Shown here piece by piece: positions 49,320 through 57,736 of a stretch of 64,000 bases of DNA; position 1 is the first letter of the stretch, and the number at the start of each line of letters is the position of its first letter. Under the pieces are notes generated by a model, which saw nothing but the letters and a program-made list of their open reading frames with translations, had not been told where the DNA came from and ran no database searches. Source of the stretch: UBA4732 sp002404095 (GTDB taxonomy: Bacteria; Planctomycetota; Planctomycetia; Gemmatales; Gemmataceae); the NCBI GenBank assembly GCA_036783645.1, contig DAIPWT010000008.1, forward strand, positions 23,008 to 87,007, read 5' to 3'. Position numbers and translations under genes: made by a program.

Positions 49320-50795
49320 ATGCCCCCTCCCGTAACCGGAAAGCAGCGCGCCGCGCGGATTCCGCTGGACTACTTCAAGCACCCCACGTTTCTCGATTGG
49401 GGGCGCGGGTGGTATGCCCTGGCAATCGCCACGCTCATTGCTCTAGGTTGGGCGGCGTCGGGCTGGCTGATGAGCGGCCAAGGCCAGACCTATTATTCGC
49501 GCGGTCCTGTCACGGCCGTTCATGCGACATGGGACAACGATTGCATGGCCTGCCATACGGCTTTCACGCCGTTGAGCGGCGACGCCTATGCAAAACATTT
49601 TGTCCACGATACGCACGCCATGAATCAGAAATGCGAGGCGTGTCACAAGGGTCCGCCGCACCATGCCGACGCCACGCCGGAATTGGCCTGCGCCGCTTGC
49701 CATCACGATCATCGCGGCCGTGACGCTTCGCTGGTCCGTCTTGCCGACAGCGACTGCACGCGCTGTCACGCCGACTTGACGAATCATCTGGCCAACGGAA
49801 CGCCGACCGTGGACAACAAGGTCACGGCCTTCACCGCCGCCCAACATCCCGAGTTTTCAGTGTTGCGGGATAAAGGGGACGATCCGGGCAAGCTCAAGTT
49901 CAACCATGCGCGGCACATGCAGGAAGATCTAAAGCTGGACTGCAACTCCTGCCACCACCTCGACGCCAGCGACCGCGCCCGTTTCATGGTGGCCGACTCG
50001 CTCCGCGAGTCGGTTGGAGGAAAGCCGCTCGCGGAGCGAGCGGCCCACCTTGAAAGCGAACGGACGGCCGGCGCCTATTACCTGCCGATCAACTACGAAG
50101 CCGACTGCCGGTCGTGTCACCCATTAACATTCGAGCCGAAGGGCCAAGCGCTGCCCCACCGCCTGCAACCGGCTCAGGTCGATCAGTATCTGGAGGATTA
50201 CTACACGACCCAATATCTTAAGGGAAACAGGGAAGCGTTTGAGACGTTTGTTCCCCTGCGGCCGTTGCCGGGCAAGCTCCCAGAAGGGACGACCGCGAAA
50301 ATCCGCGACGTAGTTCAAGGCAAGGTGCAGACGGCCGAGCGCTACGTTTGGAGCAAGGCGACTTGTGAGGAATGTCACTACGTCGAACGCGGCGCCGAGG
50401 CGAAAGTGAAAAGTATTGTGCCGACCAACGTGCCGGACGTTTGGTTCAAAAGCGCCATTTTCGACCACTCGGCCCACCGCGCCGTCGATTGCAAAGCGTG
50501 TCATGAGCGCGCCTATCTGGACAGTAAGGACGAACAGGGGATCCCGAACGCCTCCGCGACGAATACGGATGTTCTGCTACCCGGCGTGTCCACATGCCTG
50601 AAGTGTCACGCCCCGCGCTCTGGCTCGGGCAACACGGCAAAAGGCGGGGCGCGTTCGGATTGCACGGAGTGTCATCGCTATCACAACGGCGGCGAGCCGT
50701 TCGCCGGGATTGGCGCGAAGAATCGTGCTCCCGCCCATCTAGGCAGCATCGAGGATTTCTTGTCGGAGACGCTCCACGGTGGAAATTCTCCCTAA
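49320..50795 (+). CDS. membrane-anchored decahaem cytochrome c
   Basis: This 491-residue protein has an N-terminal membrane helix (about 31-50) without an obvious cleavage site, so it is probably anchored. Ten CxxCH motifs start at residues 75, 105, 124, 146, 208, 263, 349, 391, 426 and 448. Repeated F-x-H-x-x-H patterns (KLKFNHARHM, AIFDHSAHRAVDCKACH) resemble cytochrome c3/c7-type families. It should face the periplasm and take or give electrons to the b-type protein encoded 13 bp upstream. A paired palindrome in frame encodes residues about 223-243 (VADSLRESVGGKPLAERAAH) between haem sites 5 and 6. Confidence 0.92.
   Translation: MPPPVTGKQRAARIPLDYFKHPTFLDWGRGWYALAIATLIALGWAASGWLMSGQGQTYYSRGPVTAVHATWDNDCMACHTAFTPLSGDAYAKHFVHDTHAMNQKCEACHKGPPHHADATPELACAACHHDHRGRDASLVRLADSDCTRCHADLTNHLANGTPTVDNKVTAFTAAQHPEFSVLRDKGDDPGKLKFNHARHMQEDLKLDCNSCHHLDASDRARFMVADSLRESVGGKPLAERAAHLESERTAGAYYLPINYEADCRSCHPLTFEPKGQALPHRLQPAQVDQYLEDYYTTQYLKGNREAFETFVPLRPLPGKLPEGTTAKIRDVVQGKVQTAERYVWSKATCEECHYVERGAEAKVKSIVPTNVPDVWFKSAIFDHSAHRAVDCKACHERAYLDSKDEQGIPNASATNTDVLLPGVSTCLKCHAPRSGSGNTAKGGARSDCTECHRYHNGGEPFAGIGAKNRAPAHLGSIEDFLSETLHGGNSP
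49988..50051. repeat. in-frame paired-hairpin element in the decahaem cytochrome
   Basis: The hairpin 49993-50013 (CCGACTCG, CTC, CGCGAGTCGG) is followed by an inverted relative at 50024-50044 (GCCGCTCGCGGAGCGAGCGG then C). The outer GGTGGCC/GGCCCACC sequence matches other copies. It is translated in frame as part of the cytochrome. Confidence 0.88.
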
Positions 50796-50808
50796 ACCCT
50801 GACAACCC

Positions 50809-50935
50809 TGGCGCCCACGCTCTGCGTGGGTGCCCGCGTCGGGACGCTCTGCGTCGCGTCGGCTAGGTTCAGCGACTTGCGGATTCGGGACGCAGAGCGT
50901 CCGGGCTGGGCGCCCACGCAGAGCGTGGGCGCCAG
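50809..50935. repeat. complex paired-hairpin element between redox genes
   Basis: The outer hairpins are GGCGCCCACGC-TCT-GCGTGGG and its inverted copy near 50908-50934. Inner hairpins are GGGACGC-TCT-GCGTC and GGGACGC-AGA-GCGTCC. It fills the gap between the decahaem cytochrome and the NuoE-NuoF fusion. Confidence 0.85.
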
Positions 50936-50947
50936 GAGGAACGGAAA

Positions 50948-52654
50948 ATGATCGTCCAAGCACTTCACGAGATCCAGCATCGGTTTCATTACCTGCCGGC
51001 CGAGGAGTTGCACGCGCTGTCGCAACGGTTGCGCGTGCCGCTGCACCGCATCCATGAAGTGGCCAGCTTTTACCCGCTCTACCGTCTCCAGCCGCCGTCG
51101 CAAGTGGACGTGAAGGTGTGCCGCGACATGGCGTGTCATCTTCGCGGGGCGGAGCAGTTGCGCGCCGCGTTAACCGCCCAAGGAAACGAACTCGGCGGCG
51201 CGCCGGCCCGCGTGGTCGTCAGCGGCGTTTCCTGCCTGGGCCAGTGCGATTACGCCCCCGCCGTGTCGATCAACGACAATGTCTATCGCGGTAAGACGGA
51301 AGCGCAATTGCGCGATCTTGTCAAATTGGCCGCGGCTAATGAGCCGTTGCCGCACCAGCACGCCGACCGCTCGCCCCTCGGTTGGAAGATCGACCCCTAT
51401 AACGGCCAACCGCGTTACGACGCGGTGCGCCGGTTCGTGGAAAAGCGCGACGCCGACGGCATTATCAACGCGCTCAAGGTCGCCGACCTACGCGGCATGG
51501 GCGGCGCCGGCTTTCGGACGCATCTCAAATGGTCGGCGGTGCGTGGTACGCCCGGCGCCCCTAAGTACGTCGTCTGCAACGCCGATGAGAGCGAACCGGG
51601 CACCTTTAAGGACCGCGAATTGCTCCGCCGCACTCCATATCTCGTTCTCGAAGGGATGATACTAGCGGGGCTTGTTACCGGGGCTGCGAAGGGGTACGTC
51701 TACTGCCGGCACGAGTATGAAGAGGAAATCGAGGTCGTCACGGAGGCCATCGTCAAGGCGACCGCGAAAGGCTTCTGCGGCGAGAACATCCTCGGCTCCG
51801 GCCTTTCGTTCTCCTTGGAAGTCTTCGTCAGTCCGGGCGGTTATATTCAGGGAGAAGAGACCGCGTTATTGGAGGCGATGGAGGATCGCCGCGGCGAGCC
51901 GCGCAACAAGCCGCCCTTCCCCACGACCGGCGGCCTGTTCGGCAAGCCGACGGTCATCAATAACGTCGAAACGCTCGCCTGGGCGACCGGCATCGTGCTG
52001 AACGGCGGCGAATGGTATCGCGATCAGGGCATTAACGGCGCATTCGGGATGCGTTTTGTCTCGATTAGCGGCGATGTGAAGGCGCCGGGCGTTTACGAAG
52101 TTCCCTTCGGCCAGACGGTGCGCGACCTCGTGTTCAACACGGCCGGCGGTATGCGCGACGGGCAGCGGCTCAAAGCCATCGCGCCGTCGGGGCCGTCCGG
52201 CGGCTTCATCCCCGCGCGCATCAAGCGAGAATTGCTACCGGAAAAGTTCGTCAAGGAGCGCTTGGCGCCCGGCGCGGCGGACTATGACGTACTTGACTTG
52301 CCGCTGGACCTCAACACAGTCGGCGCGATGGGTGGTATGCTGGGGGCGGCGTTCGTCGTCTATGGCGACCGGGCCGACATGGTGGACAACGCGCTGAACT
52401 GCGTGGAGTTTTACCGCAACGAGTCTTGCGGCAAGTGCGTCCCGTGCCGCATTGGGTCCGAGAAACTAGTCGAAATACTGATCGACTTGCGGGCCGGCAG
52501 GTTGCGGCGGCAAGAGCTGGGCGTCATCAGCGAGTTGGCGGATGTGATGGGGATTACGTCGATTTGCGGCCTGGGCCAGGTGGCCGCCAACCCTATCGCC
52601 TCGGTTCTGAAATACTTCCCGGAAGAGGTGGAGAAACACCTTAGCCGTCAATGA
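50948..52654 (+). CDS. NuoE-NuoF (HoxF-like) diaphorase subunit
   Basis: This 568-residue fusion begins with a NuoE/thioredoxin-like [2Fe-2S] domain (about 1-130) with Cys58, Cys63, Cys96 and Cys100. Then comes a NuoF module: the FMN/NAD Gly-rich loop RGMGGAGFRTHLKW, YVVCNADESEPGTFKDR, SPGGYIQGEETALLEAMEDR (the usual Cys of YICGEET is Gln here), an SLBB domain, and the [4Fe-4S] ligands Cys494, Cys497, Cys500 and Cys540. It oxidises NAD(P)H or reduces NAD(P)+. The arrangement matches HoxF of bidirectional hydrogenases, but no hydrogenase genes are present; the neighbours are cytochromes and the Fe-S/cNMP protein. Confidence 0.92.
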   Translation: MIVQALHEIQHRFHYLPAEELHALSQRLRVPLHRIHEVASFYPLYRLQPPSQVDVKVCRDMACHLRGAEQLRAALTAQGNELGGAPARVVVSGVSCLGQCDYAPAVSINDNVYRGKTEAQLRDLVKLAAANEPLPHQHADRSPLGWKIDPYNGQPRYDAVRRFVEKRDADGIINALKVADLRGMGGAGFRTHLKWSAVRGTPGAPKYVVCNADESEPGTFKDRELLRRTPYLVLEGMILAGLVTGAAKGYVYCRHEYEEEIEVVTEAIVKATAKGFCGENILGSGLSFSLEVFVSPGGYIQGEETALLEAMEDRRGEPRNKPPFPTTGGLFGKPTVINNVETLAWATGIVLNGGEWYRDQGINGAFGMRFVSISGDVKAPGVYEVPFGQTVRDLVFNTAGGMRDGQRLKAIAPSGPSGGFIPARIKRELLPEKFVKERLAPGAADYDVLDLPLDLNTVGAMGGMLGAAFVVYGDRADMVDNALNCVEFYRNESCGKCVPCRIGSEKLVEILIDLRAGRLRRQELGVISELADVMGITSICGLGQVAANPIASVLKYFPEEVEKHLSRQ

Positions 52655-52656
52655 GG

Positions 52657-52719
52657 GTTTAGCCGCGACCCGAAGGGGAGCGCGTCTCCCCCGCGCTCCC
52701 CTTCGGGTCGCGGCTAAAC
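52657..52719. repeat. inverted repeat, 28-bp perfect arms
   Basis: The arms 52657-52684 and 52692-52719 (GTTTAGCCGCGACCCGAAGG onward) enclose a 7-base loop. Identical arms occur at 55179-55242 and at the window end. Confidence 0.92.
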
Positions 52720-52741
52720 GATCCGAAAAGGGAACACTACT

Positions 52742-55171
52742 ATGAGCAGCCCCGATGATCTCGTCCAGGCTGACATCGACGGGCAGATCGTCACCATGCC
52801 GCGCTCGATGTCCGACCTCCTGGGCCAACCGCCCATCACCTTGACCATCGACGGCAAGAAAGTCGAAGTCCCGCGCGTTTCGGTCACGCAGGATCCCAAG
52901 GGCAAAGCCGTCCCGCGGTTGACGACTCTCTACGATGCAGCCCTAAAAGTCGGCGTCCAGATCCCCATCCTGTGCCACCGCGAGTACATGAACCCGGTCG
53001 CGGTGTGCCGGGTTTGTTCGGTTCACGTCGGTTATGAAAACCGGCCGGCCGAGTGGCGGCTCGCCCCTGCTTGCTACCGGCCGGCCGAGGCCGGCATGGT
53101 CGTCGCCACACATCAGACCAATTCACGAGTTTTGTCATCCGTCAAGATGCTGACGGAATTGCTGATGGCCGACCATCCCACGCCTTGCGCCAAGCACAAG
53201 GCCCACGGCGATTGTGAGCTGGAAGTGCTGGCCGGCCAATTGGGACTGCAACAGGTGCGGTTGCCGCGCGCCCCTGAGCGCCGGCCGCGCGACGATTCGT
53301 CTTTGGTGATCGCCGTCGATCACAACGCCTGCATCCTATGTGACCGCTGCGTCCGCGGCTGCAACGACATCCGCGACAATCAGGTCATCGGCCGCATGAA
53401 CAAGGGCTACCAGGCCCGCATTGCCTTCGACCTCGACACGCCGATGGGCGACTCCTCTTGCGTGGCCTGCGGCGAGTGCATGGTTTCCTGCCCGACCGGG
53501 GCGTTGGTCAACCGTAGTTTCGTGCGGCCGGACCCGTGGGAGAAGGAGAAGCCGGCGCCCGGCCCTGTGTCCGTCGAGGAACTGTCGCGCAACCCGTTGT
53601 TCGCCGATGTGGCCAAGCCCTTTCTGCACTGGAACGAAGGGGCGGTGGTGCGGCGCCATTTCAAGAAGGGCGACATCATTTGTCGTGAGGGGGACTACGG
53701 CTCGACCGCCTTCTACATCGAGAAGGGCAAGGTCAGCATTTACCTCAGTGCTCCCTTCAAGCACGTTAAGGGTCAGAAAAACCGCCGCGCCGGCGCCAAG
53801 GTCAATTGGGGGCCGCTCGGCCTGATTCGCCGCTTCACCAGCACCCTGGTCCGCCGCGACGAGGACGACCGCGAGGAAGAAAGCAAGTCGCGCTACATTC
53901 ACATCGACGGTCCCGTCCCGCTGCGCTACGACAACCCGGTGGCCACGCTCGATGAAGGTGAAATCTTCGGCGAAATGACCTGCATGAGTTCGTACCCGCG
54001 CTCGGCGACGGTGCGCGCGGAGGAAGACTGCACGGTGCTGGAAATCCTTCGCAACGTCCTTTACATCCTCCAGCGCGGCAAAGCCTCGCGGGCCATTCTG
54101 GATGAACGATATCGCAAAAGGTCCATCGAGAACCACTTGCGGAGCGTGCCCATCTTCGCCAGCCTGCTGACGGAAGAGGCGCAGTTTCAGGAATTCGTGA
54201 ATTACCTGCGCGATCGCGTGGAGCTGGTGCGCATCAACCCCGGCGACGTGATCTTTCGCCAGGGCGACCCGGCCAACGCTTTCTACCTAATACGGATAGG
54301 TTTTGTAAAGGTATCGCAAAAGCAGCCGGGCGGTGAGTCTGTACTCGCTTACCTGGGGCCGGGTAAGTTCTTCGGCGAAATCGGCTTGATGTCGAACTTC
54401 CCCGAGTTGCGTGCCAAGAACGCGCCGCCCGGCCTGCGCACGGCGACCTGCGCCGCGCTAGATCACGTGGATCTGGTGCGCATCAAGGAGGAGGATTTCC
54501 GGCACGTCCTGGATAAGTTCCCAGGCGTGCGCGAACACCTGCTGAAAATCGCCCTGGAACGCCTGGAAGAGGACAAACACACACGGCAGCGCGTCGAGAA
54601 GGAGTCGCTGGGCGATTTCCTCGGCCAAGGGCTGATGAACGCCCAGAGCCTGCTGGTACTCGACTTGGAGCGGTGTACGCGGTGCGACGAGTGTACCAAG
54701 GCGTGCGCCGACGCCCATGACGGCGTGACGCGCCTGATCCGCGAAGGCTTGCGGTTCGACAAGTTCTTGGTGACGACTTCGTGCCGTTCGTGCCTGGACC
54801 CTTATTGCATGGTGGGGTGTCCTGTCGGCTCGATTCGCCGGCGCAATTCGCGGGAAATTATCATCGAGGACTGGTGCATCGGCTGCGGTAAGTGTGCCGA
54901 CAACTGCCCCTATGGCAACATCAACATGCACCCGTTCCCCACGGACAAGAAGGCGCCCGACCCCGCAAACCCGGAGCGCATGATTCCCGTTGTGCAGCAG
55001 AAGGCCACCACCTGCGACCTGTGCGCGGAGTTGGATGGGCAACCCAGTTGCGTCTATGCCTGTCCACACGACGCCGCGTTCCGCATGACCGGCGAGGATC
55101 TGTTGAACAAGGTGCAACGGCACCGCCACGGTCCGGTGACGGTGGAGGGAGAAACACGGCCGCAGGGGTGA
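52742..55171 (+). CDS. NuoG/HoxU-like Fe-S protein with two cyclic-nucleotide domains and a four-cluster ferredoxin
   Basis: This 809-residue protein has three modules. Residues 30-260 are HoxU/NuoG-like: [2Fe-2S] Cys78, 89, 92 and 111; a degraded N5 site (H145, C149, His instead of Cys at 152, C158); and two [4Fe-4S] sets (C197/200/203/207 and C240/243/246/250). Residues about 295-455 and 470-605 are CRP-type cNMP domains with cassettes FGEMTCMSSYPRSATVRA and FGEIGLM...RTATCAA; the second has a short insertion. Residues 640-780 are a DmsB/HybA-type ferredoxin with 16 Cys for four [4Fe-4S] clusters. It should link the diaphorase to the cytochromes under second-messenger control. Perfect 28-bp-arm repeats flank the gene. 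Confidence 0.92.
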   Translation: MSSPDDLVQADIDGQIVTMPRSMSDLLGQPPITLTIDGKKVEVPRVSVTQDPKGKAVPRLTTLYDAALKVGVQIPILCHREYMNPVAVCRVCSVHVGYENRPAEWRLAPACYRPAEAGMVVATHQTNSRVLSSVKMLTELLMADHPTPCAKHKAHGDCELEVLAGQLGLQQVRLPRAPERRPRDDSSLVIAVDHNACILCDRCVRGCNDIRDNQVIGRMNKGYQARIAFDLDTPMGDSSCVACGECMVSCPTGALVNRSFVRPDPWEKEKPAPGPVSVEELSRNPLFADVAKPFLHWNEGAVVRRHFKKGDIICREGDYGSTAFYIEKGKVSIYLSAPFKHVKGQKNRRAGAKVNWGPLGLIRRFTSTLVRRDEDDREEESKSRYIHIDGPVPLRYDNPVATLDEGEIFGEMTCMSSYPRSATVRAEEDCTVLEILRNVLYILQRGKASRAILDERYRKRSIENHLRSVPIFASLLTEEAQFQEFVNYLRDRVELVRINPGDVIFRQGDPANAFYLIRIGFVKVSQKQPGGESVLAYLGPGKFFGEIGLMSNFPELRAKNAPPGLRTATCAALDHVDLVRIKEEDFRHVLDKFPGVREHLLKIALERLEEDKHTRQRVEKESLGDFLGQGLMNAQSLLVLDLERCTRCDECTKACADAHDGVTRLIREGLRFDKFLVTTSCRSCLDPYCMVGCPVGSIRRRNSREIIIEDWCIGCGKCADNCPYGNINMHPFPTDKKAPDPANPERMIPVVQQKATTCDLCAELDGQPSCVYACPHDAAFRMTGEDLLNKVQRHRHGPVTVEGETRPQG

Positions 55172-55178
55172 AGGCTTC

Positions 55179-55242
55179 GTTTAGCCGCGACCCGAAGGGG
55201 AGCGCGCGGGGAGACGCGCTCCCCTTCGGGTCGCGGCTAAAC
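55179..55242. repeat. inverted repeat, 28-bp perfect arms
   Basis: The arms 55179-55206 and 55215-55242 are identical to those at 52657-52719; only the 8-base loop differs (and is its approximate complement). It starts 8 bp after the Fe-S/cNMP gene. Confidence 0.92.
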
Positions 55243-55342
55243 GGGAAGCGTTGCCCTTGACCCTCCCGCCCCCCGGTTATATATCGCCACGCGGCGCCGG
55301 GTACGCGATCCGTTCATCCCATCGCACGACAGGAAAGTGGTT

Positions 55343-55588
55343 ATGTGCAGAACATGGAAGAGTCTTGCCGTGACGACGGCCGCTTTGCTCTGTCTGATGG
55401 GGTGCCACAAGACGGAGTACCTTCAGCCTCCTAAGCCAAAGGACGAGTTCAAGCAACCGCCGGCGGACGATTCGCGCTACCTCAACCCGCCCACTTACCC
55501 GGCCCTCCCGGATAGCCAGCGTAAGGGCGCGGATGAGCCAGACGCCCCCGGCCGCGGCCCAGGAGCGCGCCCCGGCGGTCTTCACTAA
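55343..55588 (+). CDS. small lipoprotein of unknown function
   Basis: This 81-residue protein starts at the ATG after AGGAAAG. Signal and lipobox are AVTTAALLCLMGC, with lipidation expected at Cys about 19. The mature part is Pro/Lys/Asp-rich and probably disordered (YLQPPKPKDEFKQPPADD, YLNPPTYPALPD). No family is recognised. Its stop codon overlaps that of the convergent membrane-protein gene by 4 bp. Confidence 0.75.
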   Translation: MCRTWKSLAVTTAALLCLMGCHKTEYLQPPKPKDEFKQPPADDSRYLNPPTYPALPDSQRKGADEPDAPGRGPGARPGGLH

Positions 55589-56382
55589 CGTTCTTCGTCC
55601 GGCCCGAACCGTTTGAGTACGCCGCGAAGGCCGGCTAGCGGCGTCGCAGGAAGCGCGGCCGTAGACTCTCCCGTCGGCCGCAATCCCATCCAGTCGAGTA
55701 CGACGCCCCATTTGCCATTGGCGGCCGCGCGGTTGAACTGGTCGCGGGCCGGCAATGCCCACACCATTCCGAAGCGGTCGCGGAAAGCCAACCATTCGCG
55801 GTCGAATTCGTCGGCGATAGGCTTCCCTCGGCGCGCCGCGGCCAGGCCCAGCCACGGGGCCGCCGCCAGCAATGCCAGGGCCGTCGGATCCGCCCAAGTT
55901 CCGTCAATCCCCGTGATTCCTAAGAGAAGGCACATTTCCAACGCGCACGCGGCGCCCACCGGCAGCACAACCGTGGCGAGGCGCGTCGGCAGATGATTTA
56001 CAAATCCCACCGCCAGCGCCCCCGACAGGAACGTTGCCTCTAATGCGTTTAGACGCACCTCGCCCAGTTGGTTCGCCACGGGCAGGAGCAACACGGCAAA
56101 CAGGCCGCATACCACGAAGTTCCACGCCGCCACTCCAGGTCGTCGCGCTCCCAACACGGCGACCGCGGCGCATGCCGTCAGACACAGCGCGAAATAACGC
56201 GCAAGCGTCGAGTGGGTTCCCGGCCACGCCGCGCTCACGCATGCTGCCAAGCACCACGCCGTCCAGGCGCCGCCGCCCCACGAGATGGCGTGCCGAAGGG
56301 TGGTTCGTCGGTTGCCGTGCCACGCACGGCGGATCGGATAGAACCCCGTCAAGAGAAGTACCGCTAATGCCGCGTACACCAA
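55585..56382 (-). CDS. multi-pass membrane protein of unknown function
   Basis: This 265-residue protein has about six or seven hydrophobic helices in residues 1-175 (YAALAVLLLTGFYPIRRAWH, FVVCGLFAVLLLPVANQLGE, ALALLAAAPWLGLAAARRGK). A soluble C-terminal domain follows (FDREWLAFRDRFGMVWALPA, ANGKWGVVLDWMGL). I do not recognise the family. The C-terminal FDREWxxFRDRFGxVWALxxxxQFNxAA motif is distinctive and may be diagnostic. The gene is monocistronic and convergent with a small lipoprotein gene. Confidence 0.8.
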   Translation of the reverse strand: MVYAALAVLLLTGFYPIRRAWHGNRRTTLRHAISWGGGAWTAWCLAACVSAAWPGTHSTLARYFALCLTACAAVAVLGARRPGVAAWNFVVCGLFAVLLLPVANQLGEVRLNALEATFLSGALAVGFVNHLPTRLATVVLPVGAACALEMCLLLGITGIDGTWADPTALALLAAAPWLGLAAARRGKPIADEFDREWLAFRDRFGMVWALPARDQFNRAAANGKWGVVLDWMGLRPTGESTAALPATPLAGLRGVLKRFGPDEER

Positions 56383-56592
56383 TCGCGTTCACTCCCCTTT
56401 AGAACTATTTCGGCCCTAGCACGTTAAACTGTATCGGCTTTGCGGCGAAAACGACGCCGTCGGTTGCCCCACCGACCTGTTTTTGCACACTTTCCCCCGC
56501 CCATCGGGTCGATTCTATTTTTAACGACCCGGAACAGCCTCGGCTCTATTGCGAGGCTTTCTCAACCCTGACCATCGGGGGAAGCTCAACCC

Positions 56593-57315
56593 ATGAAGCG
56601 CCTTATAACCCTGGTCCTGTTGCTGGCGCCCGTCCTGGCCGCGCCGGCCTCCGCGGGCATTTTCTTCACCAAGAAGGCCGACAAGCCCAACCCCGCCGTG
56701 GTCGTACCGGACCTGATCCGCACCGTCCAGAGCGACGGCGACGAGGACAAGCGCATGGCCGCGGCCGAGCAGCTGCGCGAATTCGACCCGGCCCAATTCC
56801 CGGACGTCGTGCCTACTTTGGTTGAAGCCCTGCTGAGTGATAAAAAGCCCAGCGTGCGTGCGGAGGCGGCCCAGAGCCTCGGCAAGATCCGTCCGGTGTC
56901 CGACAAGGCCGGCATGGCCCTGGAGCAGGCGCTGGCCAAGGATTCCTCGATGCGCGTGCGCTTACAGGCGCGTAGTGTGCTGCTGCAATATCGCTGGAGC
57001 GGCTGGAAGGAGCCGGCGCCGAAGAAGGATGAGACGCCGACGGCCCGACCCAAGGAGCCGGCGCCGCCGCAGAGCAAGGAACCGCCGTTGGCGCCGACCG
57101 TCGGCAAAGCGCCGCCGGTGGCACAGTTGTCGTCGCGATACACGCCGCAGCCAGCCTCGGCGCCGCGACTGCGGCCGGCCCCCGCGGCGGTGCGCGTCAA
57201 TGCGCCGCAGCCGCCCGTGCGTCAGGCGGAGCCGTTGCCGACAGAGCCGGCTGTACCGCCCGCCGCAGCCGCCGGCGACGAACAGGGGCCGATCCTCAAC
57301 CCGCCGCCGGAATAG
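56593..57315 (+). CDS. secreted HEAT-repeat protein with Pro-rich tail
   Basis: This 240-residue protein has a signal peptide (LVLLLAPVLAAPASAG). Two or three HEAT-like repeats follow (DEDKRMAAAEQLREFDPAQF, VPTLVEALLSDKKPSVRAEA, ARSVLLQYRW). A long Pro/Ala/Lys-rich tail (about 145-240) looks disordered. HEAT repeats suggest protein binding outside the cytoplasm. It is convergent with acpS. Confidence 0.88.
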   Translation: MKRLITLVLLLAPVLAAPASAGIFFTKKADKPNPAVVVPDLIRTVQSDGDEDKRMAAAEQLREFDPAQFPDVVPTLVEALLSDKKPSVRAEAAQSLGKIRPVSDKAGMALEQALAKDSSMRVRLQARSVLLQYRWSGWKEPAPKKDETPTARPKEPAPPQSKEPPLAPTVGKAPPVAQLSSRYTPQPASAPRLRPAPAAVRVNAPQPPVRQAEPLPTEPAVPPAAAAGDEQGPILNPPPE

Positions 57316-57325
57316 AGCCTAGACT

Positions 57326-57718
57326 TCATGCACCCACCCCCCGCACTGCTAGGGCGTACGCGGTGGCGTACGCCCGGCAGTGCGCGATGGACAGCATAAT
57401 GTCACCGACGCGGAGGTTCTGAGCGGCATCCTTGGCAGCTCCGCATAGGTGGACCTGCGGCTTCCCGCCCAACTCATTACGGATTTCCACTTCAGTGAGC
57501 GACATGCCGCGCCACCAGCCCACGCCCAGCGCCTTGAGTACCGACTCCTTCGCCGCCCAGCGACCGGCGAAATGCTCCACTGTCCGCTTGCGTTCCTGGC
57601 AATAACGGATCTCGCGTTCGGTAAAGACGCGGTTCAGAAACAGCTCGCCGTGCTGCTCGATCATCCGGCCGATGCGCAGGCACTCCACAATGTCCGTGCC
57701 GATTCCCAGGATGTCCAT
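57326..57718 (-). CDS. acpS: holo-[acyl-carrier-protein] synthase
   Basis: This 130-residue AcpS-type phosphopantetheinyl transferase activates acyl carrier protein using CoA. Magnesium and catalytic motifs are MDILGIGTDIVECLRIGRM (Asp9), EHFAGRWAAKESVLKALG (Glu57, Lys61) and the C-terminal LSIAHCRAYATAYALAV. I chose the ATG at 57718, which has GAGGCGG upstream and a family-typical start. An open frame extends 33 codons further up, but it runs through the palindrome at 57737-57860 and gives no family-like sequence. Confidence 0.93.
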   Translation of the reverse strand: MDILGIGTDIVECLRIGRMIEQHGELFLNRVFTEREIRYCQERKRTVEHFAGRWAAKESVLKALGVGWWRGMSLTEVEIRNELGGKPQVHLCGAAKDAAQNLRVGDIMLSIAHCRAYATAYALAVRGVGA

Positions 57719-57736
57719 GAGCCGCCTCTTTCTCAT

